Shown: positions 6,300 through 9,430 of the stretch, piece by piece
Layout of the letters: the number at the start of each line of letters is the position of its first letter
Position numbering within the stretch: position 1 is the first letter of the stretch
Source of the DNA: Myxococcales bacterium
GTDB taxonomy: Bacteria > Myxococcota > Polyangia > Fen-1088
Direction: 5' to 3'
NCBI GenBank assembly: GCA_003153875.1
Contig: PMBY01000482.1
Span: 10,335-19,764 of the forward strand
Length of the DNA: 9,430 nt
Notes under the pieces: model-generated
What the model was told of the DNA's origin: nothing
Database searches by the model: none
The model's input: only the letters and a program-made list of their open reading frames with translations
Position numbers and translations under genes: made by a program

Positions 6300-7343
6300 G
6301 TGTCCGACACCGTCGTTCGAGGTGGCTCTCCCGGCGACACCGACCGGCCGTCGGGCCGGAGATCCGAGAGTCCCTGGCATCTCGCCCTTGCGTTCGGGGC
6401 CGTGGCGCTCGCTGCCGTCGCTCACTCACTCCACGACGCGCTCGCAGGCACGTCGTGGCTCCACACAATCGCTCCGTCTGCCGTGATGGTCCTCGAGGCG
6501 GCTGTTCTGACGCTTGGCTATCGCTGGCTGCGAAACCGGAATGCAGACCGCATCGTCATGCTGGTTGCGGGCGTTCTCGTCTCCATTTTGTTTGGTGCCC
6601 TCGCGGTCCGGCTGCACTCCGACCTTGCGATGAGCAACTTGCGAGCCTTCGCTCTCGCCATTTCTATCGGCCTCGGCATCGGGGGACTATGGGCGCTGGT
6701 CTTTTGTCTCCCGGCCGTGATCCGCGACGCCAACCTGCGCAGCCTGGCTGCCGACAACATTCGCCGCGAGGCAGAACTCGCGCAGCTACGCTCCAGTCTA
6801 GAGCCCCACTTTCTGCTCAACACGCTCCACGCCGTCGCCGCCCTTACTGTCGACGAGCCGCTGGTGGCTCGCCGGCTGCTGGCGGCGCTCGGCGATCTCC
6901 TGCGCGACGCACTCGAATCGTCCCCCGAGATTCGGCCGCTCGAGGCCGACATCAACTGGCTGCGGCGCTACGCCGAGATCCTAGAGGTACGGCATGCAGG
7001 CTCCCTTCGCTTTCAATGGGATATCGCCCCGGAGACGACGGCCGTTCCGCTGCCCAAGCTGCTGCTGCAGCCGCTGCTCGAGAACGCCGTCAAACACGGC
7101 GTTCCGTCAAAAGATGAGGGCGGCGTCGTGATTCTTCACACGCGCTTTGTCGATACGGCACTGCAACTCATTGTCGAGGACAATGGACCCGGAATACCGC
7201 CCGGGACCAAGGAAGGACTTGGCTTGCGCATGGTTCGCGAACGCATCCGTGTCGCCCACCCAGGCGCCAGTCTCCGCCTCGAATCATCGTCTGAAGGCAC
7301 GCGCGCCACGATCGAGATCCCTGGTGCGCGGGGGTGCGGCTGA
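6300..7343 (+). CDS. LytS/AlgZ-type membrane sensor histidine kinase
   Basis: 347 residues from a GTG at 6300, seven bases after the upstream stop. The frame is also open further back, but earlier starts would run into the cytochrome gene. Four membrane helices are expected (about 27-45, 57-76, 85-104, 115-140) with almost no periplasmic domain, so the signal is probably membrane-borne. Then comes the His-kinase domain of the LytS/AlgZ class: His170 in SLEPHFLLNTLH is the phosphoacceptor. The ATPase part has the N box LLENAVKHG (Glu261, Asn262), the DNGPGIP loop (294-300) and EGLGL (305-309). All catalytic boxes look intact. It should autophosphorylate and pass phosphate to the regulator encoded next, whose gene overlaps by one base. 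No ribosome-binding site is obvious, which suggests translational coupling. Confidence 0.9.
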   Translation: MSDTVVRGGSPGDTDRPSGRRSESPWHLALAFGAVALAAVAHSLHDALAGTSWLHTIAPSAVMVLEAAVLTLGYRWLRNRNADRIVMLVAGVLVSILFGALAVRLHSDLAMSNLRAFALAISIGLGIGGLWALVFCLPAVIRDANLRSLAADNIRREAELAQLRSSLEPHFLLNTLHAVAALTVDEPLVARRLLAALGDLLRDALESSPEIRPLEADINWLRRYAEILEVRHAGSLRFQWDIAPETTAVPLPKLLLQPLLENAVKHGVPSKDEGGVVILHTRFVDTALQLIVEDNGPGIPPGTKEGLGLRMVRERIRVAHPGASLRLESSSEGTRATIEIPGARGCG

Positions 7344-8131
7344 TGGCCTCACAGATTGAAGCGAAATTACGCGTGTTGCGCGCGCTCGTGGTCGAGGACG
7401 AATGGGCGGCGCGCAACTACCTCGTCGAGATGCTGCACGCCTCCGGGCAGGCCGTGGTGGTCGCGGCGGTGGCCACGCTCGCGGAGGCACAGCAGGCGCT
7501 AGCTCCCGGTGGTATCGTCGTCGATGTCGCCTTCGTGGACATTCACCTCGGCCACGGCCATGGCGACGAGGCCGGCATGCATCTGGTCCGGACCCTCGCG
7601 GGCACGCCCGAAGCACCGCTCTTCGTTCTGGCCACGGCGCTTTCGCAACATGCGGTCGAGGCGTACGCACTCGGCGTGGCTGACTATCTGCTCAAGCCGA
7701 TTCACGAGGATCGGGTGACGGAATGCCTGGCACGACTCCAGCAGCGGCTTGCCCAGACCGCGCCCCGATCGGTCCCCGACCGCATTGTCGCACGCAGCAA
7801 GAAAGGCCTGGTCTTGTTTGCGCGCGACGAGGTCTGGGCCTTTGAGGCAGCCGAGCGCCTCATGTACGTTCACACGGCACGCGGCCGCTTCGACGTCGAC
7901 CTGTCGCTGGCCGCCATCGAAGTGTCGCTCGGTAGCGATTTTCTGCGCGTCCATCGCCAATGGCTGGTGCACACGGCCCACGTCCGTGCCATTGAGAACC
8001 AGGACGGCGAGACTGTGGTAGTCGTCGGCAACGAACCTGCGCGCGAGCTTCGCGTCCCGGTGGCCCGCGATCGGAAAGCTGCAGTTCTCGACCTGCTCCT
8101 CCATGGTGCCACCGGATTGCGGAGGACGTAG
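7343..8131 (+). CDS. LytTR-family response regulator
   Basis: 262 residues. ATG at 7343 shares its A with the kinase stop TGA (7341-7343); GGGGG about eight bases upstream can serve as ribosome-binding site. Residues 11-120 are the receiver: LVVEDE (acidic Glu18, Asp19), phosphoacceptor Asp66 in FVDIHL, Thr98, and Lys118 in YLLKP. After a short linker, about 145-250 form a LytTR DNA-binding domain with VWAFEAAERLMYVHT, the helix LSLAAIEVSLGSDFLRVHRQWLV, and a final RELRVPVARDRKAAV. It belongs to the LytR/AlgR class that binds paired 9-bp direct repeats. The receiver has an unusual His- and Gly-rich run after the phosphorylated Asp (HLGHGHGDEAG). The likely target is its own operon via the repeats at 5548-5585. 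Confidence 0.9.
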   Translation: MASQIEAKLRVLRALVVEDEWAARNYLVEMLHASGQAVVVAAVATLAEAQQALAPGGIVVDVAFVDIHLGHGHGDEAGMHLVRTLAGTPEAPLFVLATALSQHAVEAYALGVADYLLKPIHEDRVTECLARLQQRLAQTAPRSVPDRIVARSKKGLVLFARDEVWAFEAAERLMYVHTARGRFDVDLSLAAIEVSLGSDFLRVHRQWLVHTAHVRAIENQDGETVVVVGNEPARELRVPVARDRKAAVLDLLLHGATGLRRT

Positions 8132-8168
8132 GGCTGCCGGCTGCTTCCTCGCCTGTTGAGTCAGCCTA

Positions 8169-8381
8169 GGGGTTGCCAGCATAGGCGTTAAGCGGCCGGC
8201 CAGCGGAAGCCCAAGTATTTCACCCCCTCGCCCCGCGTAGCACCGCGAAGCGGGGAGAGGGTTGGGGAGAGGGGCCGCGCTTGGCCGGACCCCTCATCCC
8301 AACCTTCTCCCCGGCCGACCGGGGAGAAGGGGTCACAGACTTCTCCGTCAGGCCTCGCTTAATGCCTATGGGGGTTGCCAG
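8169..8381. repeat. 11-bp direct repeats flanking the MITE-like element
   Basis: GGGGTTGCCAG at 8169-8179 and again at 8371-8381 exactly border the inverted-repeat element. Their perfect match and position suggest a target-site duplication. The right copy supplies the TTGCCA that acts as -35 for the antitoxin gene. Confidence 0.6.
8180..8370. mobile_element. MITE-like element, 191 bp, no transposase
   Basis: The ends are inverted repeats of 15 bp with one mismatch: 8180-8194 (CATAGGCGTTAAGCG) against 8356-8370 (ending TTAATGCCTATG). Inside are two converging copies of a GC-rich repeat of the CCCTC-CCCAACC-TCTCCCC kind found between genes in many bacteria. A left hairpin pairs 8225-8236 with 8250-8261 (one mismatch), a right hairpin pairs 8303-8314 with 8319-8330 perfectly around a four-base loop, and the stretch between them (8260-8274 with 8289-8304) is also largely complementary. 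No coding potential is credible. The 11-bp flanking duplication and CAT-starting ends would suit mobilisation by an IS4-group transposase, which is inference. The hairpins may also end transcription of the regulator gene, though no T-tract follows them. Confidence 0.6.
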
Positions 8382-8409
8382 CAGGGTTGGACCGCCATAC
8401 TCTTGGTTC
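8375..8409 (+). promoter_or_regulatory. promoter of the antitoxin gene, leaderless type
   Basis: TTGCCA (8375-8380), 17 bases, then TACTCT (8398-8403) and exactly six bases to the ATG at 8410. This is the only one of the four abutting promoters here with a good -35. There is no ribosome-binding site. Confidence 0.6.
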
Positions 8410-8643
8410 ATGCCCATCCCGGCGGAGAAGTTGACCGAGGAGATGCAGGCACTGCCCGCTGACGCGCGCGCACTGTTGGCCGATCGCCTTGTGGAAAGCC
8501 TTGATCCGCTCGCGGACGAGGAAGTCCGCGCCTCCTGGGCGGCAGAAGCGGTTCGCCGTCGCAACCAAGTGCGGTCTGACAAGGCCGAGGCGGTTCCGGG
8601 AGAGGTTGCGGCCGCGCAGGTGAGAGCCCTTCTTCACAAATGA
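8410..8643 (+). CDS. antitoxin of the putative addiction-module family (PF09720/TIGR02574 type)
   Basis: 77 residues. The frame runs back to 8281 through the MITE-like element, but ATG 8410 with its promoter is the real start. The sequence carries the family pattern: LPADARALLADRLVESLDPLADEEV (about 15-39) followed by ASWAAEAVRRRNQVRSDKAEAVPGEVAA. These small proteins bind and neutralise a co-encoded RelE/ParE-type toxin and usually repress their own operon. The last four bases overlap the toxin start (ATGA), the normal arrangement. The antitoxin appears complete even though its toxin is not. Confidence 0.85.
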   Translation: MPIPAEKLTEEMQALPADARALLADRLVESLDPLADEEVRASWAAEAVRRRNQVRSDKAEAVPGEVAAAQVRALLHK

Positions 8644-8777
8644 AGCACGCGTTGCACCCGGACGTGCTGAGGGAGTACGTTGCTGCGGCCAGCGCATACG
8701 AGGAACGCCAGCCGGGGTTAGGGGATCGCTTCATTCAAAGTGTCGAAGGGGCAATCGAGAGCATCTGCCAGGCACCC
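8640..8777 (+). pseudogene. truncated RelE/ParE-type toxin
   Basis: The ATG at 8640 overlaps the antitoxin stop. Residues 1-46, MKHALHPDVLREYVAAASAYE through AIESICQAP, are the usual first helices of ParE/RelE toxins paired with this antitoxin family. From residue 47 the family pattern stops and the frame reads the antisense of the DUF362 gene up to a stop at 8958-8960, giving a possible 106-residue chimera. Family members have about 95-100 residues, with key basic and aromatic positions in the missing C-terminal half, so toxin activity is very unlikely. The break coincides with the DUF362 stop codon (8778-8780). Confidence 0.75.
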
Positions 8778-9430
8778 TCAGCCGACTATGATCTCTTCCG
8801 GCGAGAGCGCGGCGAAGTTGACCTGTCCCAGCCCCATCCCTTCCGCGATGCGCAGGTTTTCCGGAACGGGTTTGTTCGGGAAAAGAGTGAACGCCCACGC
8901 ATCCAGGGCCACGGGGTCAACACCCGCGGCAATGGTCCTCGTGGGTTTGACGTCATCTAGGTTGCCACCAGAGGGACCGTGTTCCATCAAGACGCGGGAG
9001 GCATCCACAATTGTCAATGTGGGACGCATGAGCGCGGCCAGCTCGGCAATGGAGTGCTGCAAATCCGAGTGAAAGGTGATTCTGGTCTTGCCGGTGATGC
9101 CCAGCCAGTTCTTGAGACCCGCGGTGACGCCGGTGAGCTCATGATGTTTGGCCACCGGAATGTTGATGATCTTGTCGGCAATGACAAAGGGCTCAAGCAC
9201 GTCCCAGGTGCCCACGCGTTTCGAGATCTCCACGGTGTAGTAGCGGCTGTCCTCGGGAAAAATGACTTCTGCGCCGGCTGCTGTCGCAGCGGCCAGAATG
9301 CCACTGCGCTCAAAGGCCGCGCGGGATCTTCGAACGGGACAATCACTGACAATCACGCGCTTGGCGCGAGCCTCACGACAAAGCCGAACCACTTCCGCCA
9401 CCACTTCCGGATGCGTGTTGGCGCCCTGTT
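8778..9430 (-). CDS. DUF362 domain protein (N-terminus beyond the window)
   Basis: 217 residues are visible; the frame is open to the window edge (GANTHPEVV precedes VAEVVRLCREARAKRVIVSD), so the start lies outside. A GTG at 9404 is only an internal possibility. DUF362 hallmarks are present in order: NTHPEVV with a helix ending in KRVIVSD, INIPVAKHHELTGVTAGLKNWLGITGK, a histidine in TFHSDLQHSIAEL, then LTIVDASRVLMEHGPSGGNL and AAGVDPVALDAWA. No Cys-rich ferredoxin motif appears in the visible part. Members of this family have been linked to redox or Fe-S related roles, but the reaction is unknown. The end EEIIVG looks like a natural C-terminus. The gene converges directly on the broken toxin. 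Confidence 0.85.
   Translation of the reverse strand, partial: QGANTHPEVVAEVVRLCREARAKRVIVSDCPVRRSRAAFERSGILAAATAAGAEVIFPEDSRYYTVEISKRVGTWDVLEPFVIADKIINIPVAKHHELTGVTAGLKNWLGITGKTRITFHSDLQHSIAELAALMRPTLTIVDASRVLMEHGPSGGNLDDVKPTRTIAAGVDPVALDAWAFTLFPNKPVPENLRIAEGMGLGQVNFAALSPEEIIVG

Noticed and set aside
7499..8182. 227-codon minus-strand frame opposite the response regulator
   Set aside because: Shadow of a strongly supported receiver-LytTR gene; no domain in the antisense product.
8303..8330. Perfect 12-bp hairpin as a simple rho-independent terminator
   Set aside because: No T-run follows on either strand, and the hairpin is part of a larger inverted structure; it may still slow transcription.
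8281..8409. Upstream extension of the antitoxin frame (MAGPLIPTFSPADRGEGV)
   Set aside because: It is a translation of the hairpin repeat in the MITE-like element, a known annotation artefact; the family pattern begins at 8410.
1..9430. tRNA, rRNA, riboswitch or CRISPR loci
   Set aside because: No cloverleaf with CCA-type end, conserved rRNA stretch, known riboswitch core or CRISPR repeat was seen on either strand.

Overview
The window is GC-rich bacterial DNA with high GC at third codon positions, short intergenic gaps and many small mobile-type modules. A surface lipoprotein with a long Gly/Thr/Ala-rich linker before a kelch propeller, together with the LytTR two-component system and several toxin-antitoxin-like pairs, fits Myxococcota (Polyangia-like) or a related environmental lineage. 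That placement is inference; no marker gene is present.

Layout. Bases 1-74 may hold the tail of an upstream gene. A small lipoprotein (137-577, +) converges on an unrecognised 262-residue protein (601-1389, -). A seven-bladed kelch-type lipoprotein (1508-2914, -) is divergent from a VOC/glyoxalase-fold protein (3018-3428, +). A PIN-domain toxin with its small partner follows (3474-4131, +). Next come the remains of a membrane glycosyltransferase with an early stop and a large internal deletion (4215-4756, +). A minus-strand pair follows, a 68-residue protein and a nucleotidyltransferase (5431-4765).

The main working unit is a compact plus-strand operon: a four-helix DUF4405-like haem-b membrane protein (5624-6292), a LytS/AlgZ-type histidine kinase with about four membrane helices (6300-7343) and a LytTR response regulator (7343-8131). 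A matching pair of LytTR-type half-sites with a 12-base spacer (5548-5577) lies just upstream of the operon's -10 element, suggesting autoregulation. I infer that the cytochrome could be part of the sensed signal or the output.

Downstream, a 191-bp MITE-like element (8180-8370) with 15-bp terminal inverted repeats sits between 11-bp direct repeats. The right-hand direct repeat carries the -35 of the next gene, an antitoxin (8410-8643). Its RelE/ParE-type toxin (8640 onward) is cut off after about 46 residues, exactly at the stop codon of a convergent DUF362 gene (8778-9430, -, running off the window).

Four genes (starts 3474, 5431, 5624, 8410) have a -10-like TANNNT hexamer exactly six bases before the ATG. 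This is the arrangement expected of leaderless mRNAs.
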